Source of the DNA: Aquarana catesbeiana | Taxonomy: Eukaryota; Chordata; Amphibia; Anura; Ranidae | Length of the DNA stretch: 64,000 nucleotides | Assembly: GCF_042186555.1 (NCBI RefSeq) | Contig: NC_133329.1 | Location: 190,685,206 to 190,749,205 of the forward strand | Direction: 5' to 3' | In this document: one piece after another, positions 10,961-22,222 of the stretch | Numbering within the stretch: the stretch's first letter is position 1 | How the letters are laid out: every line of letters begins with the position of its first letter | Made by a program: the position numbers and the translations under genes | Notes under the pieces: model-generated | The model's input: only the letters and a program-made list of their open reading frames with translations | Databases searched by the model: none | What the model was told of the DNA's origin: nothing

Positions 10961-12125
10961 TCTTTATCATACATCAAGGGACACAGACCCACAGTAATAA
11001 CTGTATGAGTTATATGGCACCGTCAAGTGATGGACACTGGCACACCCTAAGCAGGAAGTTCAGTTCCCCATATAACCCCTCCCCTTACCGGGAGTACCTC
11101 AGTTTTTTCGCCAGTGTCTTAGGTGTTGGTCATGAGTAAAGATGTGCTGTGCTGAGCTCCACTGAAATATTCCTTACTGGGGTAAGCCTTGCAACCGGAT
11201 CCATTCAAAGTGCCTTTTCCAGGGCAAATTGAATGGTACCCGGGCCTCGTGTCCGAAGAAACGAGGTTTTGCCTGTAACACTTCTTTTTTTTTTTTTTTT
11301 TTTTGAGGGCTGGACCCTGGGATCCAGTATTTGTTTTTTTTTTCAGCCATATTCCTGGAGGCGTGCTTTTTACAGGCCCGGGGCTGTGGATCCCCTGATA
11401 AAGGGGGCCCAAGTCCCTGAAGTTTTTCTAAATGGAGCCCACCATGAGAGGTGAAGATTGGGTCTGTTAGCACTGAACCCTGCAGCTGGATAAGGTGAGG
11501 GAGATTCCTAAGGAATTTTTCTAATTCTTGTGGGTTTTCTGCTTTAAAGTAAATGTTGCTATGCCTATAGTCACCACCGGGGGCTGTCAAAAGCACGCAC
11601 CTGTTCCATGCTTGTCAGTCTCGTCTGTGTACAAGCTGCATACTTCCTCCAACCCAGGCACCAGGTGAAGTCATGGGAAAAGGGGTGTTTTCTCCTATTA
11701 GGAATGTCCCGCCACCTGGATAGCTTTCCTCCAGGCAGTAGGAGTATGCCGCGCCGCTCCCGCCGCCATTACAGCGGTTCCCTTCGACAGCTCTCCTCCT
11801 CCCCCAGCCCTCCATGTGCTCCGGTCAGGATCGGAGCACGCGCGGGAAAATGCTCTATTTTAAAATAGATGAGGGAAGGAGGCGGGGCTTAGCGGCGTTG
11901 GTGCGATTTAGTGTCTACAACGCGGGCTGCATAGCTATAAAATGCACCTTTTTTCAGGTGCATACAGCTAGGAGGGACACGTGAGTTACACTGGCATTCC
12001 CAAGCACATTTACTTTAAACACTAGGTTGAGCTTAATAGCGGTGGCAGTTGCTGGACTATTGCTCAGCAGTGGGTGCATTTTTTTTTTTTTTTTTGGTGG
12101 TACCTCTGCGTTTGTGCTCAGCACT

Positions 12126-13378
12126 ATGACCAGAGGAGGTGGTTTAAATGCAGCAAAGACCAAGGACACAAAGGGGTCACCCTCAGGTCCTAAGGACCCT
12201 CCCTCTTCAACACCATCTCGTACTAAAGAGGCTGGTCAGAGTGAGTCATCAGGGGCTGCAATTGCTTCCAACACTTCAGCCCCTGTCTATATAACTGAAC
12301 AGGTTTTCTGCTCAGCTATGAGTGGGTTAGAGGAAAGATTAGTGGCTTTAATCAAGTCTTCATGGAGTGGAAGAAAATGCATTAGGTCCCCTTCTACCAC
12401 CCAGGATCCCCAAACGGAGGAACTGTGGGAGGGGGAACATGGACCGTGAACAGGCTGATTCCCGAGGAATCAAGTGGGGAAGGACCTTCTTCAGCTTCAC
12501 ACGCTGAGAAGTTGCTGGTGCATCCTCTTACTGAAATGGTCCGCGCAACACTTAAGCTGCCCTTAACTGAGTCGGTTGAAGAGCCCAATTCCTGTTTGGG
12601 TTCACTAAAGCACCCGCAAGCCTTGCGTGCCTTTCCTGTCCATTACTAGAAAAGTTAAATGTATTCTGAGTGGAATCACCCAGATGACCACTCTTTTCCT
12701 CCTAAGAAGTTCAACACTTTATCCTATGGAGGAAAAATTCACTAAGATGCGGAGTGTACCAGCAATTGACGCTGCTATATCCTCTGTGAATAAAAGTTTG
12801 ACTTGTCCGATTGAAAATACGCAAATGCTTAGGGATCCAACTGATAAAAAATTGGAATTCCTGTTAAACATTTTCTCCCTGGCAGGTTCAGTGGCTCAAC
12901 CTGCAGTGCTGGCTATTGGGGTATGTCAGTCCTTGAGAGACCATTTGAAACAGGTACTCAAGGTGTTTCCTGAACAGCAAGCCCAGGAATTAGCTGAGCT
13001 GCCAGCAGCTTTGTGCTTTGCATTTGTTGCAATCAGAGATTCTATTCAAACCTCTCGCCTTACGTTTGGGTTGGTACATATGTGTAGAATCTTATGGTTA
13101 AAATGGTTGGTCAGCCTAAGCGCCATGCAAGAAGCTCCTGGCTGGTTTTCCTTTTCAATACCAAAAAAATATCAAGTGGGAAAAGTACCCTTTTGCCAGT
13201 TAAGAAAAAACGTCCCTCATTTAAACGGGCTCTTTCTCCAGTGCCAGGGGCATCAGCCTCCAGGCAGTCGCAACGGCCTCCACTTTTGGGTTCAAGAGGT
13301 AAACGTCAGGGTCAACCCCAGGGACAAAAGAATTCCTGGGGGAGGAAACCCGCAAGACAGAACGCTAAAGCCTCTTAA
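12126..13378 (+). pseudogene. DIRS gag-like region, copy A
   Basis: Putative nucleocapsid-type ORF1 of the DIRS element. It begins MTRGGGLNAAKTKDTK at 12126, a Ser/Thr/Pro-rich start. The conserved block lies at 12720-13200: SVNKSLTCPIENTQ, PTDKKLEFLLNIFSLAG and QPAVLAIGVCQSL. Each has a close counterpart in copy C (SLNKNLTCPVDNAQ, PVDKKLEL, QPAVAAVGICQSV), which shows that the two belong to one family. The end is basic and Gln-rich (GSRGKRQGQPQGQK). At least two frameshifts and a stop break it. Function is inferred from position only. Confidence 0.7.
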
Positions 13379-13379
13379 T

Positions 13380-14830
13380 GAAGGGGTGCCCCCGCTTGTT
13401 CGAGTGGGGGGAAGACTTCTGCAGTTCTCAAAGGTCTGGCAGGAAGAATTTTGGGACAGATGGCTTGTTTCCACAATAGTGCTAGGTTACAAACTTCCGA
13501 GAGTTCCCGTCTCCTTGCTTCCTCAGGTCAAATGTCCCAAAGATCCAGAGAAAAAACACTCTAGCGTTAGACCGACTTTTGTCGCAAAAGGTCATTATGG
13601 TGGTTCCTGTGGAAGAGCAGGAGTCAGGGTTTTAGTCAAACCTTTCACGTACCAAAACCAAATGGGGGTGCCAGGCCCATTCTAGATCTCAAAGATCTAA
13701 ATAGATTCCTGAAGATTCGCTCTTTTCGCATGGAATCAATCCGATCAGTAGTCTCCATCCTACAAGGGGGAGAGCTTCTGGCATCAATCGACATCAAGGA
13801 TGCATACCTGCATGTACCTATTTTCCCCGCTCACCAGAAGTATCTGCGTTTCAAAGTAGAAGGACTTAATTTTCAGTTTGTAGCCTTGTCTTTCGGTCTA
13901 GCTACTGCACCTCGCGTGTTTACAAAACTTCTGGCCCTTCCCCTGGCCAGATTAAGGACTCAAGGTATAACAATAATAGCATACCTTGATGACCTGTTCT
14001 TAATAGACAGGTCGGTAGTCCACTTGGACCAAAACGTGGTCACCACAGTCAACTACCTGGAATACCTAGGTTTTGTCATCAACCTAGAGAAATCTTTAAA
14101 GCCAGTAAGAAGATTAGACTACTTGTGTCTCGTCATATACAGCCCAGAAGGAGTTTTTACTCCAGGCAAAGATCAGCGCCATAAAGGAGCTGGTCCAAGG
14201 GGTCAGGGCAAAGAAGGGTCCTTCCATTCGCCTTTGTATGAGGTTATTGGGGGAGATGGCTTCATTCGAAGCAGTTCCCTATGCTCAGTTTCATTTGAGA
14301 CTGCTGCAAAACAGTGTCCTATCAGCCTGGAACACGAAGATTCAGGCACTAGATTTTTTCCAATGCGTTTGTCGCCAAAAGTGTGACAGAGCCTCAGTTG
14401 GTGGAGGATATCTGAGAATCTGCAGAAGGGGAAATCCTTCTTACCACTTACCTGGAAAGTGGTAACAGATGCCAGCCTTTCAGGTTGGGGAGCAGTCCTG
14501 GAAGAAGCGTCTGTTCAAAGGAAATAGTCCAGAACCAAAAGGACCTTGCCCAGCAACATTCTAGAAATTTGGGCAGCGCGTCTAGCCCTAAGGGCCTGGA
14601 CATTCAGGTTGCAGAATTCTCCTGTCAGGATTCAATCCGATTATTGCCACAGCAGTGGCTTATATCAATCACCAAGGGGGCACCAGAAGTCAGGCAGCCC
14701 AGGGAGAAGTAAACCATATCCTAACCTGGGCAGAAAAACATGTGCCGTGCATTTCGGCAATCTTCATTCCAGGGGTAGAGAACAGGCAGGCAGACTACTT
14801 AAGTCGCCAGCAGTTGTTCCTGGGGGAATG
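13380..14830 (+). pseudogene. DIRS reverse transcriptase-RNase H, copy A
   Basis: Remnant of the polymerase that copies DIRS RNA into DNA. The best block starts at 13730. It has LLASIDIKDAYLHVPI (first catalytic Asp), FQFVALSFGLATAPRVFTK, and the catalytic AYLDDLFL with YLDD at 13982-13993. RNase H follows: the AYINHQGGTRS block at 14655 and VENRQADYLSRQ near 14780 carry the usual DIRS signatures. The downstream conserved DLFESRFSNKVDNFVSR is also present. The frame is broken by a frameshift before 13730 and others near 14200-14650. Confidence 0.85.
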
Positions 14831-15129
14831 TTACCTTCACCCCGACATCTTCCTGGCTATATGCCAAAGATTGGGGATCCTGGATGTAGATCTGTTTGAG
14901 TCCAGGTTCAGCAACAAAGTCGACAACTTTGTGTCAAGAACAAGGGTTCCACTCGCATGCGGAACAGATGTGTTGGTGACCCCGTGGGATCAGTTCTCAC
15001 TGATTTATGCATTCCCTCCTATTCTGCTACCTCGACGACTTTGCAGGATCAAGTGAGAAAGGAAGTCTGTAGTTCTTGTGGCCCAGAAGATCTTGGTATG
15101 CAGAAATAGTAAAGATGGTGGCAGGGACC

Positions 15130-15764
15130 AGTGTTCCATCCTACTTTACAACTTACACATAATGGTTTGGCTATTGAAACCCACATTCTAAGGAATCGTG
15201 TGCTTTCAGGCTCAGTGATACCTACCTTGATGCAAGGAAGCCATCTTCCAGAGTCATTTATTATAGAGTCTGGAAGGCATATGTTTCTTGGTTTGAATGC
15301 AGGGGTCAGCATACTAGGAAGTATGTCATGGGTAGAATTCTTGCCTTTCTGAAAATGGGGCTAGAAATTAAACCGGCCTTGAGTACCATCAAGGGCCAGG
15401 TCTCGGCCTTATCAGTATTTTTTCAGCGTCCACTTCGCATTCTTTGATTCAAAGCTTTATACAGGGGGTAACACGGCTTAATCCACTGGTTAGGGCACCC
15501 CTGAACCCTTGGGACTTAAATTTAGTTCTGTCGGCATTACAGAAACTGCCTTTTGAGCTGATACGACATATTCCTTTGGTCCTTTTGACAAAGAAGCTAG
15601 TTTTTCTGGTAGCCATTTCTTCTGGAAGAAGGGTATCAGAGTTGGCGGTTCTTTATTGTAAAGAGCCATATTTCATCTTTCATAAGGATAGAGTAGTATT
15701 GCGTCCTCATCCTAGCTTTCTGCCAAAGGTGTTTTCCCCAGTTGTCTTCCAGGACAGCCCTTGA
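15130..15764 (+). pseudogene. DIRS tyrosine recombinase, copy A, truncated
   Basis: DIRS elements integrate with a tyrosine recombinase instead of an integrase. Here the core-binding part ('VIYYRVWKAYVSWFE', about 15240-15300) and the start of the catalytic part are visible. The first catalytic arginine lies in AISSGRRVSEL (arginine codons at 15627-15632), followed by KDRVVLRPHPSFLPKV. The frame then meets TGA at 15762, and homology ends at the junction with DIRS copy B. The HxxR and nucleophilic tyrosine are missing, so this copy is dead. Confidence 0.85.
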
Positions 15765-16439
15765 GAGATGGAGTCCCTCCCAGCGTCACAGGAAACACAT
15801 TGCCAACAGTTCAAAAGGCAGTCCCTCAGGTCCCTGGTCAGTCATTTGTGTTTCCTCCGTCGGAGGAACATGTTGCCAGGAACCAGAAGAGGACTACATC
15901 TCAGGGGCTGCCTGAAGGGAGTGGAGCCACACAAGGGTCCTATCCGGTGGCCCCAGGTTAGTCCTTACCTTCTTATTTTGGGCTACCGTCCAGCTGAGAG
16001 GAGCAGACCCGTTACCCCCCCTCTTTCCAGTGTCGAGGTGTGCCAGTCAGGGTGCCGCAGGTTCCCCCAGGAGCGGTATAGGTGGATTCGTCCATCCCAG
16101 CTGTAATTGCGGTGGGGGTCGGAGACGCCGTTTGCGTCATTTCCGGCAGAACCTCCTCATCGATGTGTTGCCCGAGACTTCCGGTTCCGGGTCTCTAGAG
16201 GCACAAGGAGGAAGGGGAATGCCCATGCTGGGCCTACAAATCCCGACAAGCGTCCAGCTATCCCGGACTAGCGGCGGGATCTGGAGCTCGAGAGGGGGAC
16301 CATGGAGGCTAATCCCCAGGACACTCTGGTGGATGCAGGCACCAGCCAAACCCAGGTAGGCTGCTGGGAAAGCCCTTACTGTGGTTTTTTCATGTGGTTT
16401 GTTGTAAGGCTGGGACTTGAAGTACCCCATGGTGGTGGA

Positions 16440-17796
16440 TACCTCACGGTCCCGGGTATATACAGTGGTGGTTACAGCAGCACGGGTGTTTTTAAAGAGG
16501 GTTAAAAGGTTTTTTGATGCTGAGATCGTCTATTCTTTATTTCGGGCTAAGGAGGCTCCAAGGGGAGACAAGTCAGGCCGCAAAAAGTGCCCTAATTGTG
16601 GAAATAAATTGTCCTCAGGCTCTAACAAAGCCTTATGCTGACAGTGTATTGCAGGCTTACTTAAAACAGAGGCAGAATTTCCCTTGGCTAAATTCCTTGG
16701 CTCGTTTAAATCTCTCCGGGAGTTAAGATGTAAACACGTCTGCTTCCACCAGTAGAGCAGCTGCGATTCCCTCCTCACCATGCCTTACAACACCCAGCTC
16801 CGGGGAGCCCTGTACAGTCAGGGAGCATAGCCCCGCGTTAGTCCTGAATCCTGGGATGCTGACTCGGACCAGGATGAGGATCAGGCTGTAGCTAACAAAG
16901 CCGCAAAATACAAGCTGTCTCTTGAAGTAGATGAGCTGTTGAGCACTATTTATGATACGCTGGAAATTGAGGAAGAAACTCAATTGACCAGACATGACAA
17001 AATGTATGAGGCTCTGGGGAAAAAGAAAGCAAAAGTATGCCCTATACATAGCGTGCTTTCTGACCTTGTCTGTAAGGAGTGAGCTGAACTGGATAGGAGT
17101 CTTCTTTCCTAATTCCCTTAAAAGAAGATTCCCCTTTGAGAGCCCAGAGGCGGTCTGGAATAAAAATCCTAAACTAGACGCCCCTCTATCCAAAGTCTCG
17201 AAACAGTCTGACCTTGCTTTCGAGAATATGGGTCATTTAAAAGACCCAATGGACAGGAGAACAGACAAGATTGCCTGGGATGCTTCTATGGCAGGCTTGA
17301 AACCAGCTCTAGCCACTTCTTGTGTGGCTAGAAATCTGGAGTTCTGGTTATCACAACTGCAAGAACACCTAAAAGCAGGCATTCCTAGGGGGGAGCTCCT
17401 AAAAACCTTCCCTGTGCTTTTCAAGGCAACAAGTTTCATCTGACGCTTCTACTGATTCCGTAAAGTTTACGGCTACAACTGTGGCGCTTTCTGTCATAGC
17501 CAGGAGGTCAGCATGGATGAAAACTTGGGGGGGGGGGGAGACACGGTGTCCAAAACACGCCTGTGCAGTGTCCCTTTTACAGGAGACTTCGTCTGCGGGC
17601 CTGAATTGGATACCGCCTTAGGACAGCGGATAAGAAGAAAACTTTTCCCACTAAAAAAAAAAAATTTTCAAAGGAAGTGTTTTCGTCCCTCAAAGGAACC
17701 CTCCAAGGAGTTCAAACCTAAAAAACACTGGACAGGACAAAAAGGGAAAGGGGGCATACTTTTTAACCGCCCCAATCAAAACCCTAAGCCCCAGTG
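16440..17796 (+). pseudogene. DIRS gag-like region, copy B, with CxxC...CxxC motif
   Basis: The N-terminal part (16560-16650) reads KKCPNCGNKL...NKALC, then a stop, then QCIAG, i.e. a four-cysteine zinc-ribbon-like pattern broken by one nonsense codon. An acidic stretch (DADSDQDEDQ, near 16850) follows. The conserved core lies at 17130-17520: SKQSDLAFENMGHLKDP, IAWDASMAGLKPALATS, LEFWLSQLQEHLKAG and a block around SVIARRSAW. The C-terminus is very basic (KNFQRKCFRPSKEP). A nucleic-acid-binding capsid role is inferred. Frameshifts occur near 16640, 17090 and at a G run at 17527. Confidence 0.65.
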
Positions 17797-19140
17797 ACAT
17801 CAGAGTTCCTGTGGGAGGAAGGTTAAAAAATTTTCTCCCGCAGTGGGAAAAGATGACCTCAAACGAGTTAAAAAGAGGTTATACGCTGGAATTTCACAGC
17901 GATCCACCCACAGTTTCTTGTGACAAAACTTCCAAGACACTCAGAAAAGGCCAGGGCCTTACCGTTACTAATAGGGGAGAGGTGGATCAAGAGGTATTGA
18001 CACCAGTCCCTATTCAGGAACAGGGGGACTGTTTTTACTTGCACATTTTTGTGGTGAAAAAGCTCAGTCAGGGAAGTTCAGACTAATCATGAACCTCCGA
18101 CCTCTGAACCTCTCCATCCGATACGAAAAATTTCGGATGGAGTCCATTTACTCAATACGGAATCTTCTCCAAAAAGAGGTGCTTATGGCTACCCTGGATT
18201 TAAGGGATGCCTAGCTGCATATCTCAATAAGGAAGGAATGCCAGAAATTACTTTGGATGGCAATTCAGATAGACACAAAAATTTATCATTTTCAGTGCAG
18301 GGCACTTCTCTTCGGACTGTTACCCACCCCGCAAATCTTTACCAAGGTTCTCGGGGAGGCACTAGTTCCGTTAAGACTTCGATCAGTCTCGATTATTCCG
18401 TATCTAGATGACTTGCTCCTCACGGCCCACTCGGAGGAACAACTTTGTCAGGACTTAGAGTTAACACGGCTCAGCCTGAGTCCATTGGGGTGGATAATCA
18501 GTCTGGAAAAGTCCAAAATTACCCCAACACAGAATATTCTGTATTTAGGTTGCAAGATTCTGTTGGTAGATCAGAGAATTGTCCTGCCGGAAGAAAAGAT
18601 ATTGAATCTGTGGCAGAGAATGTCTTTTCTTCAAAGCAGACCCAAATGTACAGTGAGGGAGGTGATGTTAGTAGTAGGGCTTATGACCGCAGTAATCCCG
18701 GCTGTACAATGGGCCAGGTTTCACCAAAGAGACCTTCAGAGGTTCTTGTTGGAACAGTTAAGACAGGGATCTTGCCTATCACATCCACACTGACTACGGA
18801 TGCGAGCAGCTGGGGTTGGGGAGCCCATCTCAACTCAGGCTGGGCCCAGGGCAGGTGGACGCCAGAGGAGAAACATTTTTCCTCCAATTGGAAGGAGCTA
18901 ACCGCTATCCTCAGAGCTCTACTAGCCTTTCAGGACACAATACAAAGTCACCATCTACAAGTCCGTTCAGACAATATGACTGCTGTAGCCTATATAAACA
19001 AGCAGGGAGGCACCAGAAGTCCTCGGCTTATGTTGGTGGCCAGACACATTTCATTTTGCAGAATCCAATCTAGAATCCATCTCTGCAATACACCTGAAGG
19101 GGGAGCAGAACGGCACTGCAGACTTCTTGAGTCGACAACT
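17780..19140 (+). pseudogene. DIRS reverse transcriptase-RNase H, copy B
   Basis: Starts with VGGRLKNFLPQWEKMTSNE (about 17811), a typical DIRS RT opening. It continues with FRLIMNLRPLNLSIRYEKF, LMATLDLRDA (first catalytic Asp, followed by a nonsense codon near 18212), and IIPYLDDLLL (YLDD at 18401-18412). RNase H is read from 18780: LTTDASSWGWGAHL, WKELTAILRAL (catalytic Glu) and VRSDNMTAVAYINKQGG (catalytic Asp). Split by one nonsense codon and frameshifts, but long stretches remain readable. Confidence 0.88.
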
Positions 19141-20126
19141 AGTTTCGAATCAAGAGTGGTCTCTGCACCCGCAAGTGTTCGACCACATAGCTTACTGGGG
19201 GAAACCAGAAGTGGACCTTTTTGCAAACAGAGAATGCAAAAGTTCCCAATTTCTGCTCGCTATGCCCAAGAGATCAACACTTGGCAGTAGATGCCTTACA
19301 GACTCCATGGACCTTCAGCTTGGCCTATGCATTTCCTCCACTTCACCTCTAGGGTTCTAGAGAAGTTTCTAGTGGAGGAAACGTATTTAATCTTTAATCC
19401 TAGTAGCATCATTTTGGCCCAAGAGACCATGGTTCACAACTTCCCTGTAGACAAGATCTCCTGTCACAGGGACCTCTTTCATCCGCAAGTAACCATGCTG
19501 AACCTTTCAGCGTGGTTACTGAGGAAGAAATTCTGAGGAGCAAAGGCCTGACGGAGTGATTCAGACCTTGCTACAGGGTCGAAAACCAGTCACCCGAGCA
19601 ATTTACAGTTAAGTCTGGAGGAAGTTTAATAGCTGGCTGAATAGGTGAGGTAAACGGGTATACAACAAATATCCTACAGTTTCTCCAGGAGGGGATAGAC
19701 AAGGGACTAACTCCTAGTACTATTAAGGTTCAAATAGCTGCCTTAAGTGTATACTTAGAGAAACGGTTACAGGAAGATCCTTTCATCGCTAGATTCTGTA
19801 AGGCAATCTCTAGACGCAAACAAGTCAGAATTAACATAGCTCCATCCTGGGACCTATCAATCATTCTAAAGACCTTTTTGGGGACACCTTTTGAACCTAT
19901 CTCAGAGGCCTCTCTAAGACTGATTACATTAAAAACCGTACTCCTTGTGGCAATCAATTCAGCCCGTAGGGTTAGTGAAACCCAAGCTCTCTCTATCAGA
20001 GAGCCATTCCTCCAGATTCTAGAGGACAGAGTCATCCTAAAGACGGACCCTGGGTTCTTACCAAAGGTGGCATCTAGTTTTCATAGGTCACAAGATATTG
20101 TCCTCCCTCCACTCTGTCAGAACGCC

Positions 20127-21070
20127 TTAACCGCTTGGCATCCGCGCTATAGCCGAATGACGGCTACAGCGCGGACCTGAATTCCCGGGAGGCCGTCATA
20201 TGACGGCCTCCCCTGTGCACGGGCCCTGCGCGCGCTGTGATCACCGAGTCACTGAGACTCGGGTGATCACCGATCTGTGTAAGGGGCCGGTCCCGGCCCC
20301 TTACCATGTGATCAGCTGTCAGCCAATGACAGCTGATCACATGATCAAAACAAAAGCTCTGTGATCGTTTTTTTTTCTCCTCGCGCTGACAGTGCGAGGA
20401 GAAAAAAAGCCGATCACCGGCTCAGCAGCAAGGGACATCGGTCCCGAAGAGGAGGAGGCAATAATGCCTCATATGTGCCTCAATTGTGCCAACAGTACCC
20501 ACTGACAGTGCAACCTGACATTGCCACATCACAGTGCCCACCAGTGCCACGTATCAATGCCTACAAGTGCCACCTATCAATGCCTACAAGTGCCACCTAT
20601 CAATGCCCACCATTGCCACCTAACAATGCCCACCAGTGGTGCCAATCAGTGCCACCTAGCAGTGTACAAGATCAGTGCCCATCACTGCCACCCATCAGTG
20701 CCCATCACTGCCACCCATCAGTGCCCATCACTGCCACCTATCAGTGCCCATTGGTGCCGCCTCATCAGCGTACATCAATGAAGGAGAAAAATTACCCTTT
20801 TAAAAAATTTTATAACAAAATATAAAAAAAATAATTTTTTTTTTTTTTAAATTCGGTCTTTTTTAATTTTTTTAACAAAAAATAAAAACCGCAGAGGTGA
20901 TCAAATGCCACCAAAAGAAAGCTCTATTTGTGGGGAAAAAATGATAAAAATTTCATTTGGGTACAGTGTTGCATGACCGCGCAATTGTCATTCAAAGTGC
21001 GACAGCGCTGAAAGCTGAAAATTGGTCTGGATAGGAGGGGGGTTTAAGTGCCCGGTAAGCAAGTGGTTAA
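20127..21070 (-). mobile_element. TTAA-flanked piggyBac-type non-autonomous element inside DIRS copy B
   Basis: The ends are TTAACCGCTTGG (20127) and CAAGTGGTTAA (to 21070), with TTAA at 20127-20130 and 21067-21070. Removing one TTAA plus the insert rejoins the DIRS recombinase in frame. This shows that TTAA is the duplicated target, the hallmark of piggyBac transposition. The interior has the GC-rich end with nested hairpins (20131-20345, 'gtgatcagctgtcagccaat'), a minisatellite (20505-20775) and the AT-rich family module at 20800-21060. No transposase is present. Confidence 0.85.
20505..20775. repeat. Degenerate minisatellite with TGCCAC/CAGTGCCC units
   Basis: Units of about 20-23 bp built on 'cagtgcccatcactgccacc'. 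They are most regular at 20688-20745 and more diverged to the left. It lies inside the TTAA element. Confidence 0.85.
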
Positions 21071-21165
21071 ACGATAAAGAAAAAAAATTTCATTTATTAG
21101 ATATGAGGCGGTGTATCCTAGACTACCTATAAGTAACCAATCCATTCAGAGGAGTAATTAGTGGT

Positions 21166-21371
21166 GGTTAATGCATAGAATGCATTAAGATTAAAAAAAA
21201 AAACCTTCTGACTTTACAACCACTCACTTTACTACTTTAAGCTTATTACACACTGCTAGTGTGTTTTTTTTTTTTTTTTTTTGTTTCCAACCCACGCTGA
21301 CGGTCAGCTTACACATAGATCACATAGATCTCCCCAGATGCCTTTCTATTGTGGTGAGAGCTTAAATTGAG

Positions 21372-21412
<41 letters not shown>

Positions 21413-21646
21413 TTGTCCAGGTCACTACTGTCACTGGGAAACTAGAGTAATATCCCCATATAGGTACACACGGCAATAAAAACCAACAGGGATTTCTGTT
21501 ACTCTTTTCAAAGCACTAAAAACTCGCTTTAGATATACTGCAAGTGTAAGAATGGAAAAAGATCAGCTGGACCACTGTTTTTTTGCAATTAGCTGCTATA
21601 CTCAGAACCTCTGTATGATATATAAAATTGAGCTACACCACCAGAT
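21166..21646. other. No gene; AT-rich repeat-like DNA with two T runs
   Basis: Contains the small palindrome 'aatgcatagaatgcatt' near 21172 and T runs at 21262-21282 and 21379-21411. No exon-like open frame was found. Confidence 0.4.
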
Positions 21647-21649
21647 TTA

Positions 21650-22039
21650 GGGCCCTTTCACACTGGGGCGGCGTCGGCGGTAAAGCGCCGCTATTGTAAG
21701 CGGCGCTTTACCGTCGGTATTCGGCCGCTAGTGGGGTGGTTTTACCCCCCGCTAGCGGCCGAGAAAGGGTTAAAAACCACTGGAAAGCGCCTCTGCTTTG
21801 CCGGCGGTATAGCTGCACTGTCCCATTGATTTCAATGGGCAGGAGCAGTGAAGGAGCGGTATATGCTCCACGCCTTCACTGCTCCAAAGATGCTGCTAGC
21901 AGGACTTTTTTTCCCGTCCTGTTAGCGCACCGCTCCAGTGTGAAAGCCCTCAGGGCTTACAGCGGCTGTTTCAGGTCGGTTTGCAGGCGCTATTATTAGC
22001 GCAATAGCGCCTGCAAACCGCCCCAGTGTGAAAGGGCCC
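21650..22039. mobile_element. Harbinger-like MITE, copy 1 (TTA target duplication)
   Basis: Terminal inverted repeats GGGCCCTTTCACACTGGGGC and the reverse complement at the right, flanked on both sides by TTA (21647-21649 and 22040-22042). The 3-bp TTA duplication fits PIF/Harbinger. GC-rich and full of internal inverted repeats ('taaagcgccgc...gcggcgcttta'). A second copy in the opposite orientation lies at 52867-53215. The right end is about 180 bp upstream of the eRF3 exon. Confidence 0.88.
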
Positions 22040-22195
22040 TTACCATACATTTGCCACAGCTGCATGTAATTAAAGTATCCAATGAAAAGATCAGTCATCC
22101 CTGTCCTCTCTATTTCTCTTTTTTTGAAACCCCATTTAAGGGTTGTTTCTTTGAGATTTGTGATGGTGTTTGCTGAAACATGCCTTTTTTTTAAT

Positions 22196-22222
22196 TGCTG
22201 CATTTTTATTTATTTTTTTTAG
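22196..22222 (+). promoter_or_regulatory. gspt1: Splice acceptor of the eRF3 exon
   Basis: A pyrimidine-rich tract (mostly T) ends in AG at 22221-22222. A possible branch adenine is in 'tttttaattgc' at about 22191. Good agreement with a vertebrate 3' splice site. Confidence 0.75.

Larger units (their letters stand above)
10965..15764 (+). mobile_element. DIRS-type tyrosine-recombinase retrotransposon, copy A, 3' truncated
   Basis: The left terminal repeat (10965-11130: 'catacatcaagggacacag', 'ccccatataacccctcccc') matches that of copy C at 25311. In order, the element holds a GC-rich leader, gag-like region, reverse transcriptase with YLDD, RNase H, and the N-terminal two thirds of a tyrosine recombinase. 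It stops at 15764 inside the recombinase, so the catalytic HxxR/Tyr part and right terminal repeats are absent. The next DIRS element starts immediately. Confidence 0.85.
15765..21165 (+). mobile_element. DIRS-type retrotransposon, copy B, a different family
   Basis: Begins directly after copy A with GC-rich leader sequence (no terminal repeat seen). It then has a gag-like region with a zinc-ribbon-like motif, RT with YLDD, RNase H and a tyrosine recombinase. A TTAA element is inserted inside the recombinase, and recombinase coding sequence resumes at 21071 and continues to about 21165. Protein sequence is clearly diverged from copies A and C (for example PYLDDLLLTAHS against YLDDLFLIDRS). 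The right terminal repeats were not found. Confidence 0.8.
19555..21165 (+). pseudogene. DIRS tyrosine recombinase, copy B, split by a TTAA element
   Basis: The N-terminal core-binding part is read from about 19560 (LLQGRKPVTRAI, STIKVQIAALSVYLEKRL). The catalytic arginine block is AINSARRVSETQ near 19950, followed by EDRVILKTDPGFLPKV. At 20127 the frame reaches the TTAA where a repeat is inserted. After the insertion, at 21071, the same frame resumes with NDKEKKFHLLDMRRCILDYL, which is standard recombinase sequence, up to a stop near 21147. The HxxR and tyrosine region beyond is not recognised. Confidence 0.8.

Noticed and set aside
13730..14830. Reverse transcriptase with YLDD considered as an endogenous virus
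   Set aside because: Order gag-RT-RNase H-tyrosine recombinase with split inverted repeats, and no protease, integrase or env: DIRS retrotransposon.
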